Source: Paenibacillus sp. FSL H7-0357 (GTDB taxonomy: Bacteria; Bacillota; Bacilli; Paenibacillales; Paenibacillaceae). From it: a stretch of 64,000 nucleotides of DNA. The first letter of the stretch is position 1, and each line of letters begins with the position of its first letter. The DNA lies in assembly GCF_000758525.1 (NCBI RefSeq), contig NZ_CP009241.1, forward strand, positions 4,402,001-4,466,000, read 5' to 3'. A program made the position numbers and the translations under genes. The notes below the pieces were generated by a model. It saw nothing but the letters and a program-made list of their open reading frames with translations, searched no databases and was not told where the DNA came from. Below, in pieces: positions 15,628 through 25,550 of the stretch.

Positions 15628-15960
15628 TTATTGCGTTAAATATTGATCTACCTTGCTGTTTACGATTTCTACAACTTTAGTGATGTCCTCTTTGCTCAAA
15701 TCATCATAATGAATGCCCATAACCACCGTGACCGTCTTGCCCAGTGCAGCCGATACCTTGAGCGCGATGGCTTCACTGATTGTATGCTCTTTGTGATGGG
15801 GGACGGCAGAGGTGGATACGCTGATGTTATCACCGTCAACATATGCGGTGCTTGCCGCACCGATATGGCGGACCCCTCCGGTAATGAGCAGCAGTAAATC
15901 ACGGCCTACAGCTATTGCAGACAGTTCAATGTCTTCTGGATGGAACTCATAAGCAACCAA
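15628..15960 (-). CDS. LpdD-like small protein
   Basis: A 110-residue protein whose LLLITGGVRHIGAASTAY, a central HHKEHTISEAIALK and GKTVTVVMGIHYDDLSKEDI segments resemble the prenylated-flavin chaperone LpdD / proteasome-assembly-chaperone-like group. The start is TTG, with GGGGGAG six bases upstream. LpdD normally accompanies UbiD-type decarboxylases, yet none is here and it sits just before pspA on the same strand. The family call is from memory of the motif pattern. Confidence 0.5.
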   Translation of the reverse strand: MVAYEFHPEDIELSAIAVGRDLLLLITGGVRHIGAASTAYVDGDNISVSTSAVPHHKEHTISEAIALKVSAALGKTVTVVMGIHYDDLSKEDITKVVEIVNSKVDQYLTQ

Positions 15961-16050
15961 CCCGATCTCCCCCTTCCCATTATATTAACCTTGAAGCACG
16001 AAGATATCTCAGGTCAGCGGAAAAACAGTACGTGCAAAACTTGGGATAGC

Positions 16051-16983
16051 TCACACAATACCGCGGATCTCGTCCAGGGAAGAAATGTTCTCAGCTAGCA
16101 TGAACTGCTGCAGTTCTTCCACAAGCGTGCTTCCTGCCCGCAGGTTCATGAAATTATAGGTTCCAACCTGGATAACCGTTGCTCCGGCCATAATAAATTC
16201 TATAATATCCGTTGCCGAGGTAATTCCGCCCATACCGATTACCGGAATGGACACCCGTTTCGCTACCTGATGCACCATACGCAGCGCCACCGGCTTGATC
16301 GCCGGACCGGACAGTCCGGCATACAGATTATTGAACACGCTGCGGCGGCGGCGGACATCGATCTTCATCCCTGAGATCGTGTTAATCAGCGAAACCGCAT
16401 CTGCCCCCTCTTCCTGGCACATCTCAGCCATTTCGGCGATATCCTCGGCGTTCGGTGACAGCTTCACGGCGAGCGGAAGTTTCGTTGCTGCTCTGACCGC
16501 ACGCACGACCTCCTGTGCAGCAGGAGTCTTGACACCGAAAGCGATACCTCCTTCTTTTACATTGGGGCAGGAAATATTAAGCTCTATCATGTCCACCGCA
16601 GTTGTGCCGGCTAGACTCCGGGCTTCGGCATCCCGCTGGATCAGCTCGGCGCCGAGTACATAATCATGCAATGTATTGCCGCCAAGATTCACGATCCGTG
16701 CAGTGTCCAGTGTCTCCCAATATGGAAGTTCCTTGGCCAGAAACCCTTCCACTCCAGGGTTCTCCAGACCGACACTGTTCAGCATGCCGGAAGCCGTCTC
16801 ATAGACGCGAACACCGGGGTTTCCAGCCTTGGCGTTAAGTGTAAGACCTTTGCCGGAGATTCCTCCCAGCATGGACACATCGTAAAGCTTGCCATACTCA
16901 CGGCCGAAGCCGAAAGTGCCGGAGGCCATGACGATCGGATTCTTGAAATGTACGCCTGCTATATTTGCAGTTAAATTAATCAT
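16051..16983 (-). CDS. pyrD: Dihydroorotate dehydrogenase B, catalytic subunit
   Basis: The class 1B FMN subunit that oxidises dihydroorotate to orotate with electrons passed to NAD through PyrK. It is 310 residues. Visible: [38 protein letters not shown] (catalytic Cys loop), [12 protein letters not shown] and the phosphate-binding [14 protein letters not shown] plus [12 protein letters not shown]. The start [10 protein letters not shown] has GGAGGTG seven bases upstream; the open frame extends into pyrK but lacks a better start. It overlaps the pyrK stop by eight bases. Confidence 0.96.
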   Translation of the reverse strand: MINLTANIAGVHFKNPIVMASGTFGFGREYGKLYDVSMLGGISGKGLTLNAKAGNPGVRVYETASGMLNSVGLENPGVEGFLAKELPYWETLDTARIVNLGGNTLHDYVLGAELIQRDAEARSLAGTTAVDMIELNISCPNVKEGGIAFGVKTPAAQEVVRAVRAATKLPLAVKLSPNAEDIAEMAEMCQEEGADAVSLINTISGMKIDVRRRRSVFNNLYAGLSGPAIKPVALRMVHQVAKRVSIPVIGMGGITSATDIIEFIMAGATVIQVGTYNFMNLRAGSTLVEELQQFMLAENISSLDEIRGIV

Positions 16984-17680
16984 GGAAGAGCACCTCCTCC
17001 GCCAAAAAGACCGGACCGTCCGCACATGCCTTACGCTGCCCGTCTCGGCAGGACACACTGCATACGAGACATGCACCTATCCCGCAGGCCATCCGGTTCT
17101 CCAGTGAAAGATACACACCCGGTTTTTTGCCTGCTGTCTCGGCTGCGAAGCCTTTTAATTGCGCTGCTTTCAGCATGGGATGCGGTCCACAGACAAAAAT
17201 ATGATCATAGCTGGTAAAATCAACACTGTCGAGAATCAGGCCGCCGACATTGACCGTCAGCTCCGCCGCCAAGGGACGAAATGCTTCCGTACGGAAGGCT
17301 TCCCGGCTGAATCCCAAATAAATATCGCTGCCCGGAAGCTTCTGCGCACAGTAATAAAGCGGAGCAATGCCAATCCCCCCGCCTACCAGAGCAACCTTCC
17401 CCTCAACTTCGGGAAAGCCATTGCCAAACGGCCCTTCAAGATCAATGTTATCTCCGGGTGTCAGACCGGCAAAGATTTCAGTTCCTTCCCCGACCACATG
17501 ATAGAGAAATTCGACACCGTCATCGTTTACTTGATGTATGCTAAGCGGTCTGGACAACAGCGGATAGGCTCCCCATGCCCGCAACATGTAGAATTGACCC
17601 ATTTCACCGCCGTAATTCCCTTCAACCCGAAGGTGGTACACTCCATCAGCCAGCCGCTCGTTAGTTATAACTGTCGCCAC
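16976..17680 (-). CDS. pyrK: Dihydroorotate dehydrogenase B, electron transfer subunit
   Basis: Carries FAD and a [2Fe-2S] cluster and links PyrD to NAD. The FAD domain has a [12 protein letters not shown] R-x-x-S motif, the NAD domain has the [13 protein letters not shown] glycine loop, and the C-terminus has the cluster ligands [13 protein letters not shown] followed by KAC. The GTG at 17680 ([10 protein letters not shown]) with AAGGAG is the likely start of this 234-residue protein; the frame runs 34 codons further upstream without a ribosome binding site. pyrK-pyrD are here outside any larger pyr operon, downstream of namA. Confidence 0.95.
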   Translation of the reverse strand: MATVITNERLADGVYHLRVEGNYGGEMGQFYMLRAWGAYPLLSRPLSIHQVNDDGVEFLYHVVGEGTEIFAGLTPGDNIDLEGPFGNGFPEVEGKVALVGGGIGIAPLYYCAQKLPGSDIYLGFSREAFRTEAFRPLAAELTVNVGGLILDSVDFTSYDHIFVCGPHPMLKAAQLKGFAAETAGKKPGVYLSLENRMACGIGACLVCSVSCRDGQRKACADGPVFLAEEVLFHD

Positions 17681-17766
17681 GTTATCAAGCTCCTTCAAAT
17701 TTAATCTTATTAACCATGCCCTAGAAGGAGTATAAAATCTGTGACATATTTCACATTGGTAGAGTG

Positions 17767-18807
17767 CTATTTTCTGTGCCATACCCCGCGCTCATAGGGT
17801 TTCGGCACATTCGCTTTGTCTACCCCGCCAAGCGCTTCCTCAGCATGCAGCGCCCAGTAAGGGTCACTGAGCATTGCCCGGCCAATAGCCACGAGTTCCG
17901 CCTTCTCTTCGGCAACTACGGACTGGGCTTCTGCGTAGTTCTCAAGACGTCCTACCGCTATAACCGGAACCTGCAGGCCGCTTCTGATATATTCAGCGAG
18001 ATCCACCTGATAAGCCGGACCCGCGTTAGGTCCACCATTAGAGCCGACCGGTCCTTCTCCGCCAGAAGATACATGGAAGATATCTACGCCAGCGTCTTTA
18101 TACCGGCGGCAAATGTCCAGAGCATAGGCTTCATCATAGCCGCCTTCGACATATTCTCTGGCTGATACTCTCATCAGCAGCGGCATCTCTGCGGGCAATA
18201 CTTCTCTAACTGCTTGGACCACTTGTTCGCCGAACAGTGCCAAATCAGCTCCGTACTCATCTTCTCTGACGTTGGTGAGCGGGGAATGGAACTGATGAAT
18301 CAGGTATCCATGGGCACCGTGGATCTCTACCGTGTCAAAACCGGCTTCCACTGCTCTGCGTGCGCCCTCACGGTAAGCCAAGACAAGCTCTGCGATCTCT
18401 TCTTTGGAGAGGGCCTGAGGTATTTTGGACTTCTCATCGAACGGAATTGCCGACGGAGCAACCGGCGGCTCCGCATCCAGCGCCTTGCGGCCTGCATGAC
18501 CTAACTGAATAGCAATTTTGGCGCCGTACGCATGGACCCCATCCGTAATCTTGCGGTAGGCCGCTATCTGGTCATCGCTCCAGATCCCGGTGTCGTGGTT
18601 AGTGATTCGCCCGTCCGGATGCACACCGCTCATCTCTACAATAATAAAGCCGGTTCCGCCAACGGCGCGGCTGACATAATGCACGAAATGCCAATCATCC
18701 GGTATTCCGTCCTGCTTGTGCACCGCATACTGGCACATCGGGGGCATAACTATCCGATTCTTTAAAACTAAGGCCTTCAATTCATAAGGCTTGAATAAAT
18801 CAGTCAT
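17767..18807 (-). CDS. namA: NADPH dehydrogenase NamA (old yellow enzyme, YqjM type)
   Basis: An FMN-dependent ene-reductase of the thermophilic-like OYE class, about 346 residues. PPMCQYAV carries the Cys and Tyr typical of YqjM. EIHGAHGYLIHQFHSPLTN has the substrate-binding His pair. AIGRAMLSDPYWAL is the FMN phosphate end. The C-terminal arginine segment ERGVWHRK is also YqjM-like. I start at the ATG giving MTDLFKPY; a TTG four codons upstream is possible but sits directly against AAAGG. pyrK follows after 86 bases. Confidence 0.93.
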   Translation of the reverse strand: MTDLFKPYELKALVLKNRIVMPPMCQYAVHKQDGIPDDWHFVHYVSRAVGGTGFIIVEMSGVHPDGRITNHDTGIWSDDQIAAYRKITDGVHAYGAKIAIQLGHAGRKALDAEPPVAPSAIPFDEKSKIPQALSKEEIAELVLAYREGARRAVEAGFDTVEIHGAHGYLIHQFHSPLTNVREDEYGADLALFGEQVVQAVREVLPAEMPLLMRVSAREYVEGGYDEAYALDICRRYKDAGVDIFHVSSGGEGPVGSNGGPNAGPAYQVDLAEYIRSGLQVPVIAVGRLENYAEAQSVVAEEKAELVAIGRAMLSDPYWALHAEEALGGVDKANVPKPYERGVWHRK

Positions 18808-18996
18808 TTCCGATTCCAACCTTTCCGGTGATCCGTTTTATAGTGGAAGCGAATCTCCCATTTCATTAGTATACACGTAAAATTCACGGCAATAAATCTC
18901 AACCTGTGAGCATGGAGTCCGGCATAAATTAGCCTTCGCTTGGGGATAACAAGGGAGAAACCGCAGTGAGCGAAGTTACATAGGAGGTGTGGATGA

Positions 18997-19884
18997 ATGG
19001 ATAAGCTGTTAAAAGGGCGGAAACTGCTCATTCTCTTAGCAATTACAATGGTTCTGCTTAGCCCCGTGACCTCTGCAGAGCTTGTTTCAGCCTCTCCTCC
19101 CCTGCTGCAGCAACCGGAAGAGAACGGAACCCCTCAGCCACAAAATGCTGCCGAAGACGAAGTAGAGGCTATTGCACCCGGTTCTTCTTCTTCCGCAGCG
19201 GCTGCCCGGCGGCAAAAACGCAGCAAAACTCTGACTCTAAGTCAGCTGATGCGCAAATATCCGGAGACGATCAAGACCCAGGGGCCCCGGAACAGGATGA
19301 TCGCCCTGACGTTTGATGATGTTCCTGATCCGCGTTTCACACCGCAGCTGCTGGATGTTCTCCGCAAATACCATGTGAAAGCGACCTTTTTTGTCGTCGG
19401 AAGCCGGGCTGAGAAACATCCTGCACTGGTGCAGCGGATGATCAGGGAAGGCCATGTTGTCGGCAACCACTCTTATAATCATCCGGAATTCGGGAAGCTT
19501 AGTGTAAATGAATTCCGGACACAAATTGTGCGTACCGAAAATATTATTGCTGCCCTTGCCGGGTATAAGCCACGATTAATTCGCCCGCCGTATGGGGATG
19601 TCAGTGAGCAACAGCTCAAATGGGCAAAAAGTCACGGCTACAAGCTGATCAATTGGAATGTTGATTCTTTGGACTGGCGGGGGTTGTCCAAATCGCAGGT
19701 AAGAAACAACATTCTGTCCCATGCGGGCAAGGGGGCGATTGTGCTGCAGCACGGCGGCGGCGGCCAGGGAAGTAATCTTCGGGGGACGATCCAGGCGCTC
19801 CCGGAAGTTATCAATATCTTGCGCAAGCGGGGTTATACTTTTGTAACCGTCCCCCAAATGCTTCAGATTGATAAAAATAAATAA
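18997..19884 (+). CDS. Secreted polysaccharide deacetylase
   Basis: A NodB-type carbohydrate esterase 4 protein of 295 residues. An N-terminal signal peptide (LLILLAITMVLLSPVTSA) and a Ser/Ala-rich linker precede the catalytic domain. Motif 1 is TFDDVPDP (Asp107, Asp108; most members read TFDDGP), with the metal ligands His158 and His162 in HSYNH. RPPYGD, the NVDSLDW segment and VLQHGGGG are motifs 3 to 5. It probably deacetylates peptidoglycan or another wall polymer. Ribosome binding site AGGAGGTG. It converges with the 3D-domain gene. Confidence 0.92.
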   Translation: MDKLLKGRKLLILLAITMVLLSPVTSAELVSASPPLLQQPEENGTPQPQNAAEDEVEAIAPGSSSSAAAARRQKRSKTLTLSQLMRKYPETIKTQGPRNRMIALTFDDVPDPRFTPQLLDVLRKYHVKATFFVVGSRAEKHPALVQRMIREGHVVGNHSYNHPEFGKLSVNEFRTQIVRTENIIAALAGYKPRLIRPPYGDVSEQQLKWAKSHGYKLINWNVDSLDWRGLSKSQVRNNILSHAGKGAIVLQHGGGGQGSNLRGTIQALPEVINILRKRGYTFVTVPQMLQIDKNK

Positions 19885-19984
19885 CTATTTTAGTGGCTAT
19901 AGCCTCTAGGTTGTTCTTTATTTCAACTGATATAGCAAAAGCTTCGCCTTCCATCTAGAACCGCTGTCGTTTTTTTGAAATTAA

Positions 19985-20031
19985 AAAAGGAAACGAGCTG
20001 CCATGATCTGCGGCATTCATCGTTTCCTTTT
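19985..20031. terminator. Bidirectional terminator
   Basis: A 12-bp stem AAAAGGAAACGA/TCGTTTCCTTTT between convergent genes. The minus strand has a TTTTTT tail, so it clearly ends the 3D-domain gene. It may also end the deacetylase transcript. Confidence 0.8.
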
Positions 20032-20070
20032 GAGTGTGGCTTAATAGCGGCATGGAGCCGTTAAAGCTGA

Positions 20071-20733
20071 CTATTCAATAATGTACAAATTCACGTACTG
20101 AAATCCAAAATCCGATACGAAGCTTTGGCTTCCGGGAATAAAGATATCTATACGGTTGCCTTTGATCGCACTTCCCATATCCGTGGCCGTGGCCAGAAAT
20201 GCCTGCTTCGGCAGCCCGGGATGCGAATGTCCGGTCACCAGCACCTTCGTGCCGAGCGGAATCACATTCGGATCTACAGCAATCGTGCCCAGCTTAAGCG
20301 CATCGCCGAAATAATCGACCGCCCCCCATTTGCCGTTCTCACTGGCTGCCGAGGAGTAGGCTGTAGCTTTGGCCTGAATAATTTTGGCATAGTTGAATTC
20401 TTTACCCCAGGCTTGGACTGTATTGGATTCCTTCTCCACGTTCAGGCTGGTCGAAATGACGGAAGCTGGGGACGAGGTGTCTGCAGCGGCAATAAGTTTA
20501 TTCTCACGTGGTATGGTGAGCTTAAGCCCCGGATAAATATTCACGCTCGCAACCGACTTGTTGGCATTCATGAGTTCATCGACACCGATACCGTAATAGT
20601 TCGATAGTGTATAATAGGTGGTAGTTTCTCCTGCAATATGTACGCTGTCCGCCTTGGCGGGGACTGCATGCAGCAGTGTACTGATGCCAACGGCAGCAGC
20701 AAGGGCTGTAATGGCTCTGAATCTGATCTTCAT
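20071..20733 (-). CDS. LysM and 3D-domain secreted wall protein
   Basis: A 220-residue exported protein. A signal peptide ends near AKA-DS. A LysM-like peptidoglycan-binding domain follows (about residues 38-80: YYTLSNYYGIGVDELMNANK, IYPGLKLTIP). The C-terminal half is a 3D domain (DPNVIPLGTKVLV, ATDMGSAIKGNRIDIF) with the conserved aspartates. This is the architecture of YocH/YuiC-type autolysins that cut glycan strands. The ATG MKIRFR has GAAGGAGG upstream. No c-di-AMP riboswitch was recognised in its leader. Confidence 0.9.
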   Translation of the reverse strand: MKIRFRAITALAAAVGISTLLHAVPAKADSVHIAGETTTYYTLSNYYGIGVDELMNANKSVASVNIYPGLKLTIPRENKLIAAADTSSPASVISTSLNVEKESNTVQAWGKEFNYAKIIQAKATAYSSAASENGKWGAVDYFGDALKLGTIAVDPNVIPLGTKVLVTGHSHPGLPKQAFLATATDMGSAIKGNRIDIFIPGSQSFVSDFGFQYVNLYIIE

Positions 20734-21118
20734 ATTTGCCTCCTTCATTAGTGGGTGCAAGAGGGTTCCCGTGAGGGAATATCTCGCACCAAGATAACTC
20801 TGGACGTATGTACCTTTTTCTTTGCCGGCATATCCAGTGCAGTTGTTTGTAAACTAACAGTATTGAATATATCACAATTTTGTAACCAATGCCTAAGAAA
20901 TTGTTACCATTCTGATAGAATTTACTTTTTCTCCACGCAACGAAAGGAATACTATTACATAGAAATCATATATTCTCAATATATTAAGAGATTTTTTAAG
21001 ATATTCGGATATTATCCGCGAAAATTTTACACAGATTTAACAATTCCCCCTTCGGCAAATAGTAGAATGGTAGAATACGATAAAGTTATTAAGACATTGA
21101 AGCACACTTGGAGGGTCT
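20734..21118 (+). promoter_or_regulatory. Intergenic region with Pho-box-like site before ppk
   Basis: No gene. It holds the divergent promoters of the 3D-domain gene (minus) and ppk (plus). At 21026-21042 the sequence reads TTTACA-5-TTAACA, the spacing and form of Bacillus PhoP half-sites. This would fit control of polyphosphate metabolism by phosphate, but only two half-sites are seen. Confidence 0.35.
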
Positions 21119-23233
21119 ATGAACGCAGAAGAGAAAAAAAACAACCATAGCAGTCCAGCTACTGCTTACCTCAACCGGGACTTAAGCTGGATCGAATTTA
21201 ACCGCCGCGTACTGCTTGAAGCGCAGGATCTGGACAATCCGCTGATGGAACGCGCGAAATTCCTCGCGATCGTATCCAGCAATCTGGATGAGTTCATCAG
21301 TGTGCGTGTAGCCGGAATTCAGGATCAGATTAGAGCCGGCTATACGAAAAAAGATTTTACCGGCTATACCCCCTCCGGATTGTATAAACGTCTGATCAAG
21401 CGGGTCACCAAAATTATTGCCGACCAATACCGCACCTTCCGCGATATCTCCCGGCATTTGCATAAAGAAGGCATTGTCTTTGTTAACTACGAGGATCTGA
21501 CTCATGCTCAGGAGTTGTCGATTGAGCAGTATTACCGCGACATTATTTTCCCTGTTCTGACTCCGATGGCCGTTGACCAGAGCCGTCCGTTTCCGCTTGT
21601 GCACAGCCAGTTCATCTATCTGGCCGTGGTACTGACCCGTAAGAACAGCCAGGAAGAGGATCCCTATTTCGCCATCCTGCAGATCCCTTCCAACCTGCCG
21701 CGGTGCATTCCGCTACCTCACCGTTCCAACAGCAAAAAACGGCAGTTCGTCTTTATTGAGGATGTTATCCGCCATCATATTCAAACGTTATTCAGCGGCT
21801 ATGAGCCGGTAGCAGTCAGCGAGTTCCGCCTAACCCGCAACTCTGATCTGACGATTGATGAGGAAGGCGCAGAGGATTTGCTCGAGGAGATTGAAAAGGA
21901 GCTGCGCAAACGCCGCCGTGGTGTTCCCGCCCGGCTTGAGGTGCAAAAAGGGATTCATCCTTATGCCCTTGAACAGCTGCAGGCCGAATTCGAGCTTGAG
22001 GATTTTGTCTTTGAAATTGATGGGCCCCTTGACCTCGGGTTCCTGCGGGGATTCGCAGGCAGCCTGAAGGGCTTCAGTTACCTGTTTGATGCTCCGATAG
22101 TGCCGCAATATCCGGCGGAATTTGAGGAGAATGAAGATTTCTTCGAAGTGCTGAGCGAGCGCGATGTGCTTGTGTACCATCCATACGAATCCTTTGATGC
22201 GATGAGCGACTTTATTATTCAGGCCTCCGAGGATGAGCATGTCATGGCCATCAAGATGACCCTGTACCGGGTCAGCGGCAACTCGCCGCTGATTACCGCC
22301 CTGGCCAATGCCGCAGAATCGGGCAAACAGGTTACCGTGGTAGTAGAGCTGAAAGCCCGCTTTGACGAAGAGCGGAACATTGCCTGGGCACGCAAGCTGG
22401 AACAATCCGGCTGCCATGTCGTCTATGGCCTGGTCGGGCTCAAAACGCATGCTAAAGTGACGCTGATCGTCCGCCAGGAAGGGAACGAGCTGCGCCGCTA
22501 TGTACATGTCGGTACCGGGAACTACAATGACAGCACAGCCAAAGCCTACACCGACCTCAGCCTGTTCACTGCCAATAATGAAATTGGGCTGGATGCCTCA
22601 GAGCTGTTCAACCAAATGACCGGTTATTCCGCCAATTATGACTGGAATGCCTTCATCGTCGCTCCGACCAACATGAGCCTGTCGCTGCAAAAGCTGATTC
22701 TCCGCGAAGCCGAGCACGCGGCAGCCGGCAGACCGGCACGGATTATAGCCAAGATGAACTCTTTATCCAATCAGGAGGTCATCGACAGCCTGTACAGTGC
22801 AGCCCAGGCCGGTGTTTCCATCGATTTGATTGTACGCGGCGTCTGCTGCCTGCGCCCGGGCATTGAAGGCCTCAGTGAGCGGATCACAGTCCGCAGCATC
22901 GTTGACCGTTTTCTTGAGCATTCACGCATCTATTATTTCGAGAATGGCGGCAAGCCGGAAGTGTATTTATCCAGCGCCGACTGGATGACACGCAATTTGA
23001 CCCGGCGGATAGAACTGATGTGTCCGGTGTTGGACAGCGGCATCCGCAAGCAGATCGTCAAGATCCTTGATCTGTCGCTGAAGGATAACGTGAAAGCCAG
23101 CTTCCTTCAGCCGAATGGATATTACGAACGGCCAGACGACAAAAAGGCTCCCTTCCGGAGCCAATTAGCCGCTTTGGAGGTCAGTCATTGGAAAGGGAGC
23201 CGAGCTTTACCTTCACCGACCAAGCATTCTTAA
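21119..23233 (+). CDS. ppk: Polyphosphate kinase PPK1
   Basis: Makes polyphosphate from ATP. The 704-residue protein has the N domain (YLNRDLSWIEFNRRVLLEA), the head domain, and the two catalytic C domains. GLKTHAKV near residue 446 contains the autophosphorylated His, and YVHVGTGNYND near residue 461 is the second signature; RIELMCPV is near the end. The ribosome binding site is TTGGAGG. Its last 53 bases overlap the 3' end of the convergent ppx gene, so the two messages are complementary there. Confidence 0.97.
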   Translation: MNAEEKKNNHSSPATAYLNRDLSWIEFNRRVLLEAQDLDNPLMERAKFLAIVSSNLDEFISVRVAGIQDQIRAGYTKKDFTGYTPSGLYKRLIKRVTKIIADQYRTFRDISRHLHKEGIVFVNYEDLTHAQELSIEQYYRDIIFPVLTPMAVDQSRPFPLVHSQFIYLAVVLTRKNSQEEDPYFAILQIPSNLPRCIPLPHRSNSKKRQFVFIEDVIRHHIQTLFSGYEPVAVSEFRLTRNSDLTIDEEGAEDLLEEIEKELRKRRRGVPARLEVQKGIHPYALEQLQAEFELEDFVFEIDGPLDLGFLRGFAGSLKGFSYLFDAPIVPQYPAEFEENEDFFEVLSERDVLVYHPYESFDAMSDFIIQASEDEHVMAIKMTLYRVSGNSPLITALANAAESGKQVTVVVELKARFDEERNIAWARKLEQSGCHVVYGLVGLKTHAKVTLIVRQEGNELRRYVHVGTGNYNDSTAKAYTDLSLFTANNEIGLDASELFNQMTGYSANYDWNAFIVAPTNMSLSLQKLILREAEHAAAGRPARIIAKMNSLSNQEVIDSLYSAAQAGVSIDLIVRGVCCLRPGIEGLSERITVRSIVDRFLEHSRIYYFENGGKPEVYLSSADWMTRNLTRRIELMCPVLDSGIRKQIVKILDLSLKDNVKASFLQPNGYYERPDDKKAPFRSQLAALEVSHWKGSRALPSPTKHS

Positions 23234-24710
23234 ATGCTTTTAGGGCATTCTCAATGTCTTCCTGTCCGATATGCACCTCACCTACACCCTCAAGCTCCAG
23301 ATGAAGAGTATTGCCGTGCAGCTCAGCATTCAATCCGCGGATTACACCGATCTCGGTGCTGTCCAGAGCAATGCTAAGCTGTACGAGCGTACCCAGCTTA
23401 TGAATCCACTCCTCGTCGGAAGCCAGTAAAATGTCCTTATGTGTCTGGGACAATTTCTGCTTCCGGCTTTTTGTGCTGTAGGAAGCAATAAGCGCACTGA
23501 GAATCAATTGCCGGTGAGTAAGACCCCGAATCGGTGAATTCATCAGCCAGTAGCGTGTATGCCGTTTCGACTGGTAGTAGTTAATATTCGACCCTGTCCG
23601 GTGCAGCATGATGGAGACATAGATCAGCATCTTCTGCTCTTCGTGGTCACCTTCATGTCCCAATGCGCCAAACAGACTCATCGCCAGCTTGCAGATATGT
23701 TCCAGATGCCCTTTAGAAGTGCGGATATCGAAGCGGATTATCGTATCCAGACTGAACTCCAGCGCACTGTCACACACCGGCTGCTCAGGATTTAAGAGGT
23801 CGTGCAGCATGCCTTCCCGCAAACCTTCCCCGCTGATGAGTGCCTGACTGGCTCGGATATAGTTGTATACCGTATGGAAAATGACCAGCCCCGACACAAT
23901 GATGTCCGCCCGGCTTTTGGACAACCCTTCCATATCTTTCCGTTTCTCATAAGGCGTATCAGGCAGTATCTCCATAAACCGGTCTATCGTTTCACTGGAG
24001 AGTACATAACCATGAGAATTCGGCAAGGAATACTCCCTCATCTTCTGGTCCAGCTTGCCTAATGAACGGAGCGTTCCCCCGAGGCCGTATAACGGCAGAC
24101 CAGCACTGGTGCCCAGCCACTCATGCTCGACCAGCCTGCCGGTCACATAAGCCTGGAGCTTCTTCACTTGTTCGCTGTTCCAGTTGCCTTGGTGGCTGAA
24201 CATGAGGTTGGTGTTGACCGCACCGAATGGAAAGGAGATGCTGTGCTGATAACGTCGTCCGCGGAACAGGGTAACCTCCGTACTGCCGCCGCCAATATCA
24301 ATCACGAATCCGTCCTGCACATCAAAGGCATTAATGACGCCAAGAAATCCAAAGTAAGCTTCCTGATAGCCGCTGATCACCTCAATTGGAATCAAGGAAG
24401 CCTCCGAAAGATATGTAATGATCTCGGAAGAATTTGCGGCGTTGCGAATGGCCGCTGTCGCTCCTGCACGGATCCTATCCACCTCAAAAGCGCTGCAAAT
24501 CTCCTTAAACTGGCGCAAGACAGGAATAATGGTGTCCATATCTTTCCGCTCGAGCCTGCCCTCTTTTGTAATCTTCTCACTTAACCGGGCAGAGTATTTG
24601 CACTCCTTGATGATTTTGTAACCTCCTTGCCGCGTTGTATCATAAATCACAAGACGAATGGAGTTGGAACCAATATCAATGATGCCTATCCGGCAGAGAT
24701 CATCGCTCAT
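23181..24710 (-). CDS. ppx: Exopolyphosphatase, Ppx/GppA family
   Basis: Hydrolyses polyphosphate from its ends, or pppGpp in the GppA branch. It is 509 residues. The ASKHA nucleotide-binding loops are GIIDIGSNSIRLVIYD (residues 9-24), GATAAIRNA and VIDIGGGSTEVTLF. GEGLREGMLHDLL closes the phosphatase core, and an HD-like helical C-domain follows. It is encoded convergently to ppk with a 53-bp antisense overlap, so the synthesis and degradation genes sit tail to tail. Confidence 0.94.
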   Translation of the reverse strand: MSDDLCRIGIIDIGSNSIRLVIYDTTRQGGYKIIKECKYSARLSEKITKEGRLERKDMDTIIPVLRQFKEICSAFEVDRIRAGATAAIRNAANSSEIITYLSEASLIPIEVISGYQEAYFGFLGVINAFDVQDGFVIDIGGGSTEVTLFRGRRYQHSISFPFGAVNTNLMFSHQGNWNSEQVKKLQAYVTGRLVEHEWLGTSAGLPLYGLGGTLRSLGKLDQKMREYSLPNSHGYVLSSETIDRFMEILPDTPYEKRKDMEGLSKSRADIIVSGLVIFHTVYNYIRASQALISGEGLREGMLHDLLNPEQPVCDSALEFSLDTIIRFDIRTSKGHLEHICKLAMSLFGALGHEGDHEEQKMLIYVSIMLHRTGSNINYYQSKRHTRYWLMNSPIRGLTHRQLILSALIASYSTKSRKQKLSQTHKDILLASDEEWIHKLGTLVQLSIALDSTEIGVIRGLNAELHGNTLHLELEGVGEVHIGQEDIENALKAFKNAWSVKVKLGSLSND

Positions 24711-24779
24711 CTGTATGTACCCCCTTCAAGTTGATCGAGCATATCTATATACTATATCACCCATTTAGGTCTTAACCAA

Positions 24780-24818
24780 AAGCAAAACGGCCGCCGGAGT
24801 TGTTTCCAAGGGCCGTTT
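24780..24818 (-). terminator. Terminator of the amino acid ABC operon
   Basis: Stem AAACGGCC (24785-24792) with GGCCGTTT (24811-24818) and a TTTTGCTTTTGG tail on the minus strand, just past the ATPase stop. Confidence 0.75.
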
Positions 24819-24827
24819 AGTGCGTTT

Positions 24828-25550
24828 CTATAAGACTTTGCTGAGGAAATCCCGGGTCCGGTCATGTTTCGGATGGCCGAAGACTTCCGCAGGTGTCCCC
24901 TGTTCTACGATATAGCCGCCGTCCATAAAAAGAATCCGGTCGCCCACTTCACGGGCAAAGCCCATTTCATGAGTGACAATAACCATCGTCATCCCATCTT
25001 CGGCCAGCTTCTTCATCACTTCCAGCACCTCCCCGACCATCTCAGGGTCAAGCGCCGATGTCGGCTCATCGAAGAGCATCACATGCGGCTGCATGGCCAG
25101 TGCACGGGCGATGGCGATCCGTTGTTTCTGCCCGCCGGAGAGCTGAGCCGGGTAAGCATCGCGTTTATCTTCAAGCCCAACCGTCCGTAGCAGCTCCATC
25201 GCAATTTTTTCAGCTTCCGCCGGCTGCTGCTTTTTTACTTTGAGCGGAGCAAGCATGATATTCTGCAGCACCGATTTGTGCGGGAACAGGTTGAACTGCT
25301 GGAACACCATGCCCATTTTTTCACGGGTCACATTAATATCATGTTTCTTCGCTGTGATGGACTCGCCTTCAAAGGTGATTTCTCCCCCAGTGGGCTGCTC
25401 CAGCAGATTCAGACAGCGCAAAAAGGTGCTTTTGCCGGAGCCGCTGGGTCCGATGACCACCACAACTTCGCCTTTTTGGATTTCGAGGTCAATGCCCTTC
25501 AGGATTTCCAGCTTGCCAAAATGTTTTTGCAGGTTGTTAACGGCGATCAT
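24828..25550 (-). CDS. Polar amino acid ABC transporter, ATPase
   Basis: A 240-residue GlnQ/TcyN-type ATPase. Walker A is GPSGSGKST, the Q-loop lies in [10 protein letters not shown], the signature is LSGGQKQR, and Walker B is [12 protein letters not shown] with the switch His in VTHEMGFA. Its start lies 14 bases inside the permease gene, with AAAGGAGG before it. It powers import by the permease and lipoprotein encoded upstream. The substrate class (glutamine, cystine, arginine or similar) cannot be fixed from sequence alone. Confidence 0.95.
   Translation of the reverse strand: MIAVNNLQKHFGKLEILKGIDLEIQKGEVVVVIGPSGSGKSTFLRCLNLLEQPTGGEITFEGESITAKKHDINVTREKMGMVFQQFNLFPHKSVLQNIMLAPLKVKKQQPAEAEKIAMELLRTVGLEDKRDAYPAQLSGGQKQRIAIARALAMQPHVMLFDEPTSALDPEMVGEVLEVMKKLAEDGMTMVIVTHEMGFAREVGDRILFMDGGYIVEQGTPAEVFGHPKHDRTRDFLSKVL

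Noticed and set aside
20734..20900. Possible c-di-AMP riboswitch or WalR box upstream of the LysM/3D gene
   Set aside because: Conserved riboswitch blocks are not present, and the TGTAAC/TGTTAC pair is spaced 15 bases apart, where WalR needs five.
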